The notes under the pieces: model-generated
The model's database searches: none
Told to the model about the DNA's origin: nothing
The model's input: only the letters and a program-made list of their open reading frames with translations
NCBI RefSeq assembly: GCF_024158125.1
Contig: NZ_JAMZFT010000004.1
Coordinates: forward strand, 62,001 to 126,000
Origin: Futiania mangrovi
GTDB lineage: Bacteria > Pseudomonadota > Alphaproteobacteria > Futianiales > Futianiaceae
Direction: 5' to 3'
DNA length: 64,000 nucleotides
Position numbers and translations under genes: made by a program
Shown: positions 35,395 through 41,904 of the stretch, one piece after another
Numbering within the stretch: position 1 is the first letter of the stretch
Layout of the letters: each line of letters opens with the position of its first letter

Positions 35395-35580
35395 CCATTC
35401 AGTGGCCGAGAACGGGGTACAGCAGGCGCTCAAACTTTCTCGGCGATAGCGACCACCGGACGTACATCGTTGCCGGGAGGCGCATGACCTCCGGCGACCT
35501 CTTGAGATAGCGGAAGGGGCTGGGCATCAACCGTGGATAGGGATGCAGCTTGGCAGGCTCAACGGCTTTCCCTCTGACAA
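35395..35580 (-). pseudogene. IS6-family transposase remnant 1
   Basis: Reading leftward from a terminal TGTCAGAGG-like sequence (35579-35571), the translation contains PSPFRYLKRSPEVMRL followed by MYVRWSLSPRKFERLL. This matches the start of IS6-family transposases (typically FRYFKTSPEVIRL and MYVRFPLSLRNVEDLL). Only the first 45 or so codons survive and they have diverged. Its terminus faces the haloalkane dehalogenase gene. Confidence 0.75.
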
Positions 35581-35635
35581 GCCCCATCCCCCGGCTTGGC
35601 ACACCGTGGCGTTCCATCGGTAGAGAGATCAGGCT

Positions 35636-36514
35636 TCACGGCATCGCGCCCAGCCAATTGGCAATCGCCTTGCCGATCTCGGTGCCGCTGTCTTCCTGGA
35701 TGAAGTGGCTGCCCTTGACAGTGACTTCCTTCTGGTTCTGCCAGCTCCGGCAGAAGTCGCGCGGGGCCCCGATCAGTATGGCACCGGGTTCGGCGTTGAC
35801 GAAGAGCTTGGGCAGGTCGTTTTCGGCCATCCACGCTGAATAGTCGGACACGATGCCCACAACATCGGCGGGCTCTCCGGCGACGGGGATCTGGCGCGGC
35901 CAGGTCAGGGTCGGCCAGCGGTCTTCACGATTGGGGAATGGGCGCCGGTATTCGTCCTTCTCCGCCTCGGTCAAGTCCCGCAGGATCGAACCGACCAGCA
36001 CCTTCTCGACAAAGAGATTTCGGTCGAGGATCAGTTCTTCGCCCTTGTCGGACCGGAAGCCCTGAAACAGCGGCGCGGCCTGGGGGTTGAACTCGGTCCA
36101 GTCGGCCAGGGGCTTCACGATGCCCTCCATATAGGCGATGCCCGCCACCGCGTCGCGGTGCCGGTTCGCCCAGTCGAACCCAAGCGCCGACCCCCAGTCG
36201 TGGATCACCAGAATGGCGTCTTCGGTCACGCCGACGGCATCAAGAAAGCCTTCGACGAAGCTGCGATGCGTCTGGAAGATGTAGGTGTCCGGGCCGGGAT
36301 CGGGCAGCTTGTCTGAATCGCCCATGCCGATCAGGTCGGGGGCGATCAGGCGGCCAAGCCCGTCGCATTCGGCCATGACGTCGCGCCACAGGAAGGACGA
36401 GGTCGGGTTGCCGTGCAGGAGCACGATCGGACGTCCTTCGCCGCGTTCTACATAGGCCATCTGGCGGCCGTTCACCTTTACCTTGCGCTTCTGCGCAGCC
36501 CAGTCGTTGGTCAT
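35636..36514 (-). CDS. Haloalkane dehalogenase (DhaA/LinB type)
   Basis: The 292-residue alpha/beta hydrolase would cleave carbon-halogen bonds of haloalkanes to give an alcohol and halide. The complete subfamily-II catalytic set is present: nucleophile Asp106 and halide-binding Trp107 in VIHDWGSALG, halide-binding Asn36 in LLHGNPTSSFLWR, catalytic acid Glu130 in GIAYMEGIVKPL, and base His270 in KGSHFIQED. The spacing is nearly that of Rhodococcus DhaA. The ATG at 36514 has AGG 6 nt upstream. It is a lone gene between two IS6-family remnants whose termini face it. A cap domain is seen at about residues 140-215. It appears functional. Confidence 0.93.
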   Translation of the reverse strand: MTNDWAAQKRKVKVNGRQMAYVERGEGRPIVLLHGNPTSSFLWRDVMAECDGLGRLIAPDLIGMGDSDKLPDPGPDTYIFQTHRSFVEGFLDAVGVTEDAILVIHDWGSALGFDWANRHRDAVAGIAYMEGIVKPLADWTEFNPQAAPLFQGFRSDKGEELILDRNLFVEKVLVGSILRDLTEAEKDEYRRPFPNREDRWPTLTWPRQIPVAGEPADVVGIVSDYSAWMAENDLPKLFVNAEPGAILIGAPRDFCRSWQNQKEVTVKGSHFIQEDSGTEIGKAIANWLGAMP

Positions 36515-36563
36515 TGTGATCCTGCCTTGGCTGTCCACCGCGAGATCGTCCCTCGCATGGGTG

Positions 36564-36803
36564 TTGTCAGAGGAAAATCCGTTGCTCCTCCCGGGCGGTG
36601 TCCCTTGCCTCGGTGGTTGCCCAGCCCCTTCTGCTATTTCAAGGCATCGCCGGAGGTCATCCGCCTCTCGGTTAAGGATGTAGGTCCGGTTCCCGCTCTC
36701 GGCCAGGAACGTCGAAGACCTGCTCCACGAGCGAGAAATCGACATCGCCCAAGGAACGGTGCGGTTCTGGTGGAACCGCTCCGCGCCGGTGTTCGCCGGC
36801 TGA
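36564..36803 (+). pseudogene. IS6-family transposase remnant 2
   Basis: It begins with TGTCAGAGGAAAATCCGTTG, then encodes FCYFKASPEVIRLSV, and after a frameshift near 36675 continues YVRFPLSARNVEDLLHE and TVRFWWNRSAPVFAG before a stop at 36801-36803. These are the N-terminal signatures of IS6-family transposases. The rest is deleted. Oriented away from the dehalogenase, it forms an inverted pair with remnant 1. The 190 bp that follow up to the cold-shock gene hold only its leader. Confidence 0.82.
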
Positions 36804-36994
36804 ACGTGTCCGAATGAAGGGTTGACATCCGGATGTATTTCCTTCATAAAGCTTTGGTCGATATTTGCTTGCTGAGCTTTGATTATTGCGCGATTGAAAT
36901 CGCGCCGTGAACGGATCTCCCTCTCAAAAATCGCTCGCTCCATCCGCCAGGTATTCGCCGGGCGGTCACTCAATACGCTATCAAGGGGTCCATC

Positions 36995-37204
36995 ATGGCC
37001 ACTGGCACAGTCAAATGGTTCAATTCCACCAAGGGCTTCGGCTTCATTCAGCCTGACAACGGCGGCGCGGATGCGTTCGTTCACATCTCCGCCGTGGAGC
37101 GCGCCGGAATGCGCGAGATCGTCGAAGGTCAGAAGCTCAGCTACGACATGGAACGGGACAACAAGTCGGGCAAGATGTCCGCTTGCAACCTCCAGGCAGC
37201 CTGA
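36995..37204 (+). CDS. Cold-shock protein (CspA family)
   Basis: The 69-residue OB-fold RNA chaperone has both RNA-binding motifs: KGFGFIQPD (RNP1) and AFVHISAVE (RNP2 region). It starts at ATG 36995 after a long untranslated leader of the type used by csp genes for temperature-dependent folding. It ends 62 bp before a strong terminator and is followed by two small charged ORFs. Function is to melt RNA structure or act as an antiterminator. The -RAGM- insertion after HISAVE is common in alphaproteobacterial members. Confidence 0.96.
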   Translation: MATGTVKWFNSTKGFGFIQPDNGGADAFVHISAVERAGMREIVEGQKLSYDMERDNKSGKMSACNLQAA

Positions 37205-37266
37205 AACTGCTCTTGCCTTCCGTCGTCCACGGAATTCCCGGCACTGGCGGAAGCACGACACCAAGG

Positions 37267-37295
37267 AAGGTCAGGCGAATAGCCTGACCTTTTTT
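37267..37295 (+). terminator. Rho-independent terminator after the cold-shock gene
   Basis: AAGGTCAGGC (37267-37276), a 5-nt loop, and GCCTGACCTT (37282-37291) form a perfect 10-bp stem that ends in a T run. It separates the cold-shock gene from the two downstream small ORFs, which must be made by read-through or from their own promoter. Confidence 0.92.
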
Positions 37296-37334
37296 GTTGC
37301 CGCGCCGGCAAGGGCCCAACGAGTTAACCCGCCC

Positions 37335-37568
37335 ATGACACCGACATACAGCAGGCCGCGTCGGCAGGCCGAAATTGCGTTTGCCAAGGCGCAATCGCAG
37401 TTCCTTGCGCGAAGCCCTACAGCAGACGTGGTCGACCCGATCGCGAAGACTCGCGAGGAAAAAACGTTGCGTCTGAGGACGGCACGCCTCGCCCGTGAAC
37501 AGGAAGAGCGCTCGCGGGCGACCGCGGCCGCCTTTCCCGACAACACTCGAAACGGAACACAGAATTGA
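37335..37568 (+). CDS. Small charged hypothetical protein
   Basis: A 77-residue protein rich in Arg, Ala and Glu with no signal peptide or membrane helix. The central segment SPTADVVDPIAKTREEKTLR and the tail LRTARLAREQEERSRATAAA are probably helical. I do not recognise a named domain. Its TGA overlaps the TTG start of the next ORF (TTGA), which indicates coupling. The position after a cold-shock gene suggests a role linked to stress or RNA metabolism, but that is only association. Confidence 0.6.
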   Translation: MTPTYSRPRRQAEIAFAKAQSQFLARSPTADVVDPIAKTREEKTLRLRTARLAREQEERSRATAAAFPDNTRNGTQN

Positions 37569-37945
37569 GAAAAACAAGAGAAAGCGACCTCTCCGATCGT
37601 CGTAGCGCGGCCGCCGACGCAAAGGCCGCTCAGCTTCGCGCGTTTCGTGCGGCACAGGAGGCCGCAGCGCCGACCCGGCTGGCGCGGCAGGAAGAACGTC
37701 TCGCCGTAGCTGTGGCGAGAGAAGAGCGCCGTGCGGAGCGTGACAGGATCAAGCGCGAGGAGCAGGCCCGCATTCAAGCCGAGGCCGCTGCACATCAAGC
37801 CGCCCTCGAAGCGGCCGCCAGGGCCGAAATCGAAGCGCGTGAGAAGGCTGAGAAGGATCGGATATCCCGTGTCATCGCGGACGAGGCCGCCAGGAAAGCC
37901 GAGCGCGACCGGCGCTATGCCAATCGCAAGGCGAGACAGCGCTGA
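37565..37945 (+). CDS. DUF6481-type small coiled-coil protein
   Basis: The 126-residue protein is almost wholly Ala, Arg, Glu and Lys. It begins with SDLSDRRSAAADAKAAQLRA, which resembles the opening of DUF6481 proteins, and ends with a repetitive ARAEIEAREKAEKDRISR helix and a basic tail. It must form a long charged helix or coiled coil. The start is TTG at 37565, overlapping the previous stop; no ATG is available nearby. In other alphaproteobacteria such genes also lie near cold-shock genes. Function unknown. Confidence 0.65.
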   Translation: MRKTRESDLSDRRSAAADAKAAQLRAFRAAQEAAAPTRLARQEERLAVAVAREERRAERDRIKREEQARIQAEAAAHQAALEAAARAEIEAREKAEKDRISRVIADEAARKAERDRRYANRKARQR

Positions 37946-38091
37946 TCCCGACGGCGGTGCTGTCAGGACAAAATTACCTCATGGTCCGATAGGGACCCGG
38001 TACGCGGACTTCATCATGGCCCGCGGTCACATGCACTGCGCGCAAAGGCCAGACACACGACCGCAACCCGCAGCACGATGGGTCCAACATC

Positions 38092-38130
38092 CAATTCGTC
38101 CCTTGCATCAAAGAGGGCGTCCACACATGA
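38092..38130 (+). repeat. Short copy of the IS6 remnant 3' segment
   Basis: A 39-bp stretch (CAATTCGTCCCTTGCATCAA onward) matches 41852-41891, the distal part of remnant 3, at about four of five positions. It is probably the stub of another decayed element. The 195-bp gap 37946-38140 contains nothing else that I can identify. Confidence 0.5.
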
Positions 38131-38140
38131 CAGCACCCCA

Positions 38141-39226
38141 TCACGAATACTCTTTGAGCACCTCTGGCCCATGGATCAGCCCATGGATGAAGCGCAGTTT
38201 TCCCATCACCGCCGGAGCCAGGACAAAGGGGTAGAGATCCGGTTGGCCCATGCTGTGATTGAGGCTGTTGACCGCATAGGTGAGTGGCAGCCAAGCTGAG
38301 ATCAGCGCGTCGAAATCGCGCTGCCGGCAGGGATCGAAGTCGATTTCCATCACGATCACAGGATGGCGGCCGGTCGCCGGCCTGACGCACATGCCGAAGG
38401 CGGCGGCTGTTTCCAGCGTATCCACGATGTGCAGATAGTGGGCCCAGGTCTCGGCGAAATCCTCCCACGGATGAGAGCCGGCGTAACCGCTTATGAAGCG
38501 TTCCTGCCAGTCGGGCCGCGGGCCGTTTGCATAGTGCGCGGCCAGGGCCTCGGCGTAGTTCGCGCGCTCGTCCCCGAACATCTCGCGGAAGGCGTCGTGC
38601 CAGACGCTGTCGCGAACGAGACGATCCCAGTAGTGGTGGCCGACCTCGTGACGAAAGTGACCTAGGAGCGTTCGGAAGGGCTCCGCCATGTCCTGGCGAT
38701 GGCGCTCGCGTTCGGCATCGTCGGCCTCGGCGATATCGATCGTGATCACCCCTTCGCGATGACCCGTCATGACCTGGGGGCCTTCCTGGAACGCCCCGCT
38801 CGATCCGGCAAGGAAGTCGAACACGAGCCCGCTGCCAGGGTCCTCGAACCGGCTCGTGACAGGCAGCTTCAGGCGCAGAAGGCCGTAGACCAGCCGATGC
38901 TTTGCTGCCTCCAGCCGCTGCCAGAGCAGGAGGTGCGCGGGTACGCCCAGGTCCGGGATCGTCCGGTTGAGGCGGCAGGCACGGCAGAACGCATCCGGCC
39001 CGTCGGCCAGGACCAGCCAGTTACAGACATCGTGGATGGCGTTGGCGCAAAAACGAAACTCTTCGCCGGGAAAGGCGAGCGCACGCCAGCGTCCGCCCCC
39101 TTCGGGAGTCAGGGCGCTCAGTGCCGACCGGTCTGCCAGGTAACCCAGCACGTGCCCGCAGCGCTCGCACCGCGTATTCTCGAAGTAGAGCAATTGGCCG
39201 CAGTGTTGGCACTCGAACAGCTTCAT
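38141..39226 (-). CDS. Zinc-ribbon putative zinc-binding metallopeptidase
   Basis: The 361-residue protein starts with a rubredoxin-like zinc ribbon (CQHCGQLLYF and CERCGH), has a second Cys pair (FCRACRL), and carries a zincin motif HEVGHHYWD at 193-201 with a downstream Glu in NYAEALAAHYANG. This matches the family of putative zinc-binding metallopeptidases (DUF2248-like). It is cytosolic with no signal peptide. The ATG at 39226 overlaps the end of the desaturase gene (ATGA), so the two are co-translated. Substrate unknown. A role in the cold or membrane response is conceivable given the desaturase partner. Confidence 0.88.
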   Translation of the reverse strand: MKLFECQHCGQLLYFENTRCERCGHVLGYLADRSALSALTPEGGGRWRALAFPGEEFRFCANAIHDVCNWLVLADGPDAFCRACRLNRTIPDLGVPAHLLLWQRLEAAKHRLVYGLLRLKLPVTSRFEDPGSGLVFDFLAGSSGAFQEGPQVMTGHREGVITIDIAEADDAERERHRQDMAEPFRTLLGHFRHEVGHHYWDRLVRDSVWHDAFREMFGDERANYAEALAAHYANGPRPDWQERFISGYAGSHPWEDFAETWAHYLHIVDTLETAAAFGMCVRPATGRHPVIVMEIDFDPCRQRDFDALISAWLPLTYAVNSLNHSMGQPDLYPFVLAPAVMGKLRFIHGLIHGPEVLKEYS

Positions 39227-40236
39227 GCGCCGGTCCCGCGCATGTCGACCTGGCGGACAGTCACCATCCGGCCCAGATCCTCGTCCCACAGGATGAACCG
39301 CACGGCGCGAAGACCATCGCGGAGAGACATGCCCGGAACCTTCCGTAGCGGCGGCAGCGCCTCGTGGCATTCCTGGAGCCGGTAGTTCGGGATGCGCGGG
39401 TTGAGGTGATGCACATGGTGGTACCCGATGTTGCCCGTGAACCATTGCAGGACGGCAGGCAGCCGCAGGAATGTCGAACCCTTAAGCGACGCGGAGGCTG
39501 CATCCCAATCGTCGTGGCGGGCCCACAGAACGTCTTCGCCGCGATGCTGGATCGCGAACAGCCATACGCCGAAGATGGACGCCAGGACCATGACCGGGAG
39601 ATGGACCGTCGCGACCGCGTCGAATCCGAGCAGAAGGCCGAGCCCGCCGAACATGGCGGCCAGCGCGATGTCGGTCGTGTAGACGGCGCGGCGCTCCCGC
39701 CGCCACGCAGCCGGCGCGTCGAACGGCACCCGGTAGAGACAGAGGAAAACCAGCGGCGGCAGCAGAATGTTGGCGATGAAGGGATGCCGGGTCGTCCGGT
39801 ACCACCAGCGCCGGGAGGGGCTCATGTCGCGATACTCGGCGGCCGTCAGGCAGGCCGAGTAGATGTCAGCCCCGCTCTCACGCCGGTCGAGATCGTTCCA
39901 CACGCGGTGATGGCCGGCGTGTTGCCGTCGCCACGATGCATAGGGCGTCAGCGTCAGCAGGCTGCACGCGAGGCCAAGGGCATCATTCGCCCGCCGCCCC
40001 CGAAAGAACGACCCATGTCCGCAGTCGTGCTGGATGATGAAGATGCGCACCAGAAATCCGGCGGCCAGTGGAGCCAGCACGAGAGCAAGCCAGAATGACG
40101 TCTCGTTCAGCACGTACATGCCCGCGCACGTGGCAAGGAAGCCGCCGAACGAGGTCGCCACCTGGGAGACGCTTTTGCCGATCAGGGGCACCTGAAAAGG
40201 CTGCGCGTGCCGACGAAGCTCTGAATTTTCGCTCAT
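39223..40236 (-). CDS. Fatty acid desaturase
   Basis: The 337-residue membrane di-iron enzyme shows the three histidine boxes HDCGHG (70-75), HAGHH (106-110) and GYHHVHHLNPRIPNY near the C-terminus, with hydrophobic helices between. This is the acyl-lipid desaturase family (omega-6/delta-12-like). It would introduce double bonds into membrane acyl chains. It is upstream of and coupled to the metallopeptidase gene. The 300-bp region 40237-40536 contains its presumed promoter and an inverted repeat. Confidence 0.93.
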   Translation of the reverse strand: MSENSELRRHAQPFQVPLIGKSVSQVATSFGGFLATCAGMYVLNETSFWLALVLAPLAAGFLVRIFIIQHDCGHGSFFRGRRANDALGLACSLLTLTPYASWRRQHAGHHRVWNDLDRRESGADIYSACLTAAEYRDMSPSRRWWYRTTRHPFIANILLPPLVFLCLYRVPFDAPAAWRRERRAVYTTDIALAAMFGGLGLLLGFDAVATVHLPVMVLASIFGVWLFAIQHRGEDVLWARHDDWDAASASLKGSTFLRLPAVLQWFTGNIGYHHVHHLNPRIPNYRLQECHEALPPLRKVPGMSLRDGLRAVRFILWDEDLGRMVTVRQVDMRGTGA

Positions 40237-40489
40237 GAAGGCCTCTCGAGACGGAGGGCATCCCTTTATCAGCCTGCACTGTCCCGCTGCGATGGACAAT
40301 ATTCGTTCAGGATTGTTGTTGGGCCCGGCCACTCTCTGCCGCGGGGCGTTGTCGCCAGAAAGATGGCGGGATCGAGTTTTGAGAGCGCGTTCGGCGTAGA
40401 GGCCGCCCAAACGCGCGGTCCTTATTTTTGGGCCGCTTTATGTAATCGTGGCTTGCTCTGTTTGGCCTCTGTTGCGCCGGCACGAATGA

Positions 40490-40517
40490 GGCGCTCCCAG
40501 CGCCAACCGGGAGCGCC
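40490..40517 (-). terminator. Hairpin, possible terminator of the 40537-40887 gene
   Basis: A perfect 9-bp inverted repeat (GGCGCTCCC at 40490-40498, GGGAGCGCC at 40509-40517) lies 20 bp beyond the stop of the membrane-anchored hypothetical gene. No T run follows on the minus strand, so a Rho-independent terminator is uncertain. Confidence 0.4.
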
Positions 40518-40536
40518 CGATTCCAGCGGAGCTGGT

Positions 40537-40887
40537 TCAAAAAGTTTTGGCAAGTCGATCCATGCATGCACTGGCGACCGCACGATTTGGTTCCGCCGAT
40601 CCCGGCATCGTGGCCCAGCCAGCTTTCATGAGCATGTCATCGCGTTCGTAGGTCCTTGCGGCCTTCATGTTGGCCATCGTTTCCTGCATCTGCGGGTCCT
40701 GCTCCGACTGGACGACGCAGATGGGAACAAGGGCGGCAAGGACCTCGCTGCGGGCCTTCGCCGAGGCCATCTCGTCGGCGGCTTTCGCTGTCATCCAGCC
40801 GCCCGCGGTAAACCCGATGACGGCGAGGGCGATGGCCCCCAGGACAGCGCCATAGGAGGCTGGTTTCATCCATTCCGGTGCGGTCAT
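40537..40887 (-). CDS. Conserved membrane-anchored hypothetical protein
   Basis: The 116-residue protein has one N-terminal transmembrane helix (GAVLGAIALAVIGFTAGGW) and a C-terminal soluble part containing LAALVPICV, a helix, and KAGWATMPGSAEPNRAVASACMDRL. This pattern is a conserved hypothetical family in Rhizobiales; two Cys (in PICV and ACMD) could form a disulfide if the domain is periplasmic. The ATG at 40887 is preferred because GAGG lies 8 nt before it. Function unknown. Confidence 0.8.
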   Translation of the reverse strand: MTAPEWMKPASYGAVLGAIALAVIGFTAGGWMTAKAADEMASAKARSEVLAALVPICVVQSEQDPQMQETMANMKAARTYERDDMLMKAGWATMPGSAEPNRAVASACMDRLAKTF

Positions 40888-40964
40888 GTGCATATCCTCA
40901 CGATGAAAGAAGGGGAGACAGGCGCCGCTTCAAGGCCTGCGCCGACAGATGGGCATATTGTCCC

Positions 40965-41168
40965 TCAGCGCTTGCGTGGCTTCGAAGATGCGCGTGTGTT
41001 GAGGGGAAGCCCGTTGCGCCATGAATGACTGGTCTTGCAGTGCGGGCAGATGCGCTCTCCGGACCAGCGGCTCTCGAACGCGGTGCCGCAGCGAAGGCAG
41101 TCTCTGGTCTTGGGAATCTCCCAAGTGGCAAGAAATTCCGGGTCGTCCCGGGCGGTTGGGTCGCTCAT
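40965..41168 (-). CDS. Small zinc-ribbon protein
   Basis: The 67-residue cytosolic protein has CLRCGTAFESRWSGERICPHC, a four-cysteine zinc ribbon, followed by a basic C-terminal tail. GGAGG lies 6 nt before the ATG at 41168, an excellent ribosome site that supports a real gene. Similar tiny zinc-ribbon proteins occur in Rhizobiales and have no assigned role; nucleic acid or protein binding is plausible. It is upstream of and parallel to the membrane-anchored hypothetical gene (77-bp gap). Confidence 0.8.
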   Translation of the reverse strand: MSDPTARDDPEFLATWEIPKTRDCLRCGTAFESRWSGERICPHCKTSHSWRNGLPLNTRASSKPRKR

Positions 41169-41280
41169 CTGCTGCCTCCGGCATCTGGGCACAATGGGGT
41201 GCCCTTTCCCCATGTTCTGTTGCGCGCTTTTCCGGTCGCGCAGCAGCCCGGGCGCAAGAGAGCGGACGCCTCGAGCAGGC

Positions 41281-41432
41281 CGGATCAGAAAAATCAAAAT
41301 CAAGAAGTCAACAGGGCGAAAATGATACATGCCCGGAGTGTGAATTTTCCTCAACTCGAATTTATTTATATAGGGGTATATTTATTTATTTCAATATTTA
41401 TGGGGGGATTTTTAAAATATTTAAAATGGCTG
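41281..41432. other. Extremely AT-rich patch
   Basis: About 150 bp dominated by A and T (runs such as TTTATTTATATA and ATTTTTAAAATATTTAAAAT) in a genome that is otherwise high in GC. No protein, tRNA or known element is visible. It lies between the zinc-ribbon gene and IS6 remnant 3, in a 316-bp gap (41169-41484) without a gene. It could bind H-NS/Ros-type silencers or be foreign DNA. Confidence 0.6.
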
Positions 41433-41484
41433 ACTTTCCGTGGCTTCAGGAGGAGCCCGCCTGGAACGGTAACGGCCATGGTCT

Positions 41485-41893
41485 TGTCAGAGGAAAATCC
41501 GTTGAGGCCGACAAGCGGTGTCCTTAGCCTCAGCCTCGGTGGATGCTCAGCCTCTGCCTGTATTTCAAGACATCGCCCGAGGTCATCCGCCTCGCGGTGA
41601 TGATGTATGTCCGGTTCCCGCTCTCGCTCCGGAACGTCGAGGACCTGCTGCACGAACCAGGGATCGACATCAGGCACGAGGAAGCGGTTCGGTCAGCCCG
41701 AAACGATCGTCACGGACCGGCTCAGATCCTGTGGCGCGGCCCTGCGGGAACTGGGCTCTGCGGGCCGTCAGGAAACCGGCCGGTGGCTCAACGACCGGGC
41801 CGGAAACTCACGCTTTCCGTTACGGCAAGGCGCAGCTCGATCAGCCATCGCTCAATTCGCCCCTTGCATCAACGGGGCCGTCCGCACGTGAAA
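41485..41893 (+). pseudogene. IS6-family transposase remnant 3
   Basis: It starts with TGTCAGAGGAAAATCCGTTG. The translation has LYFKTSPEVIRLAVMMYVR and FPLSLRNVEDLLHEPGIDIR, then jumps by an internal deletion and frame change to RFGQPETIVTDRLRSCGAA and AGRQETGRWLNDRAGNS, which match the C-terminal half of IS6-family transposases. The catalytic DDE core between them is gone. It is the fullest of four copies, and its right end abuts the SDR-molybdenum oxidoreductase chimera. Confidence 0.85.
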
Positions 41894-41904
41894 GCATCAC
41901 CCTC

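Noticed and set aside
35395-36803. Intact composite transposon around the haloalkane dehalogenase
   Set aside because: Both flanking transposases are truncated to their N-terminal parts, one with a frameshift, so it cannot move on its own.
36413-36817. 134-codon plus ORF reading into IS6 remnant 2
   Set aside because: Its first part is antisense to the dehalogenase gene. Only the part inside the remnant has transposase similarity.
40537-41168. Toxin-antitoxin pair made of the zinc-ribbon and membrane-anchored small genes
   Set aside because: The genes are 77 bp apart, without overlap, and neither resembles a toxin or antitoxin family; both look like conserved hypothetical proteins.
41021-41600. 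Overlapping plus-strand ORFs through the AT-rich block
   Set aside because: Their translations mix antisense of the zinc-ribbon gene, the AT-rich tract and IS6 sequence; no coherent protein.
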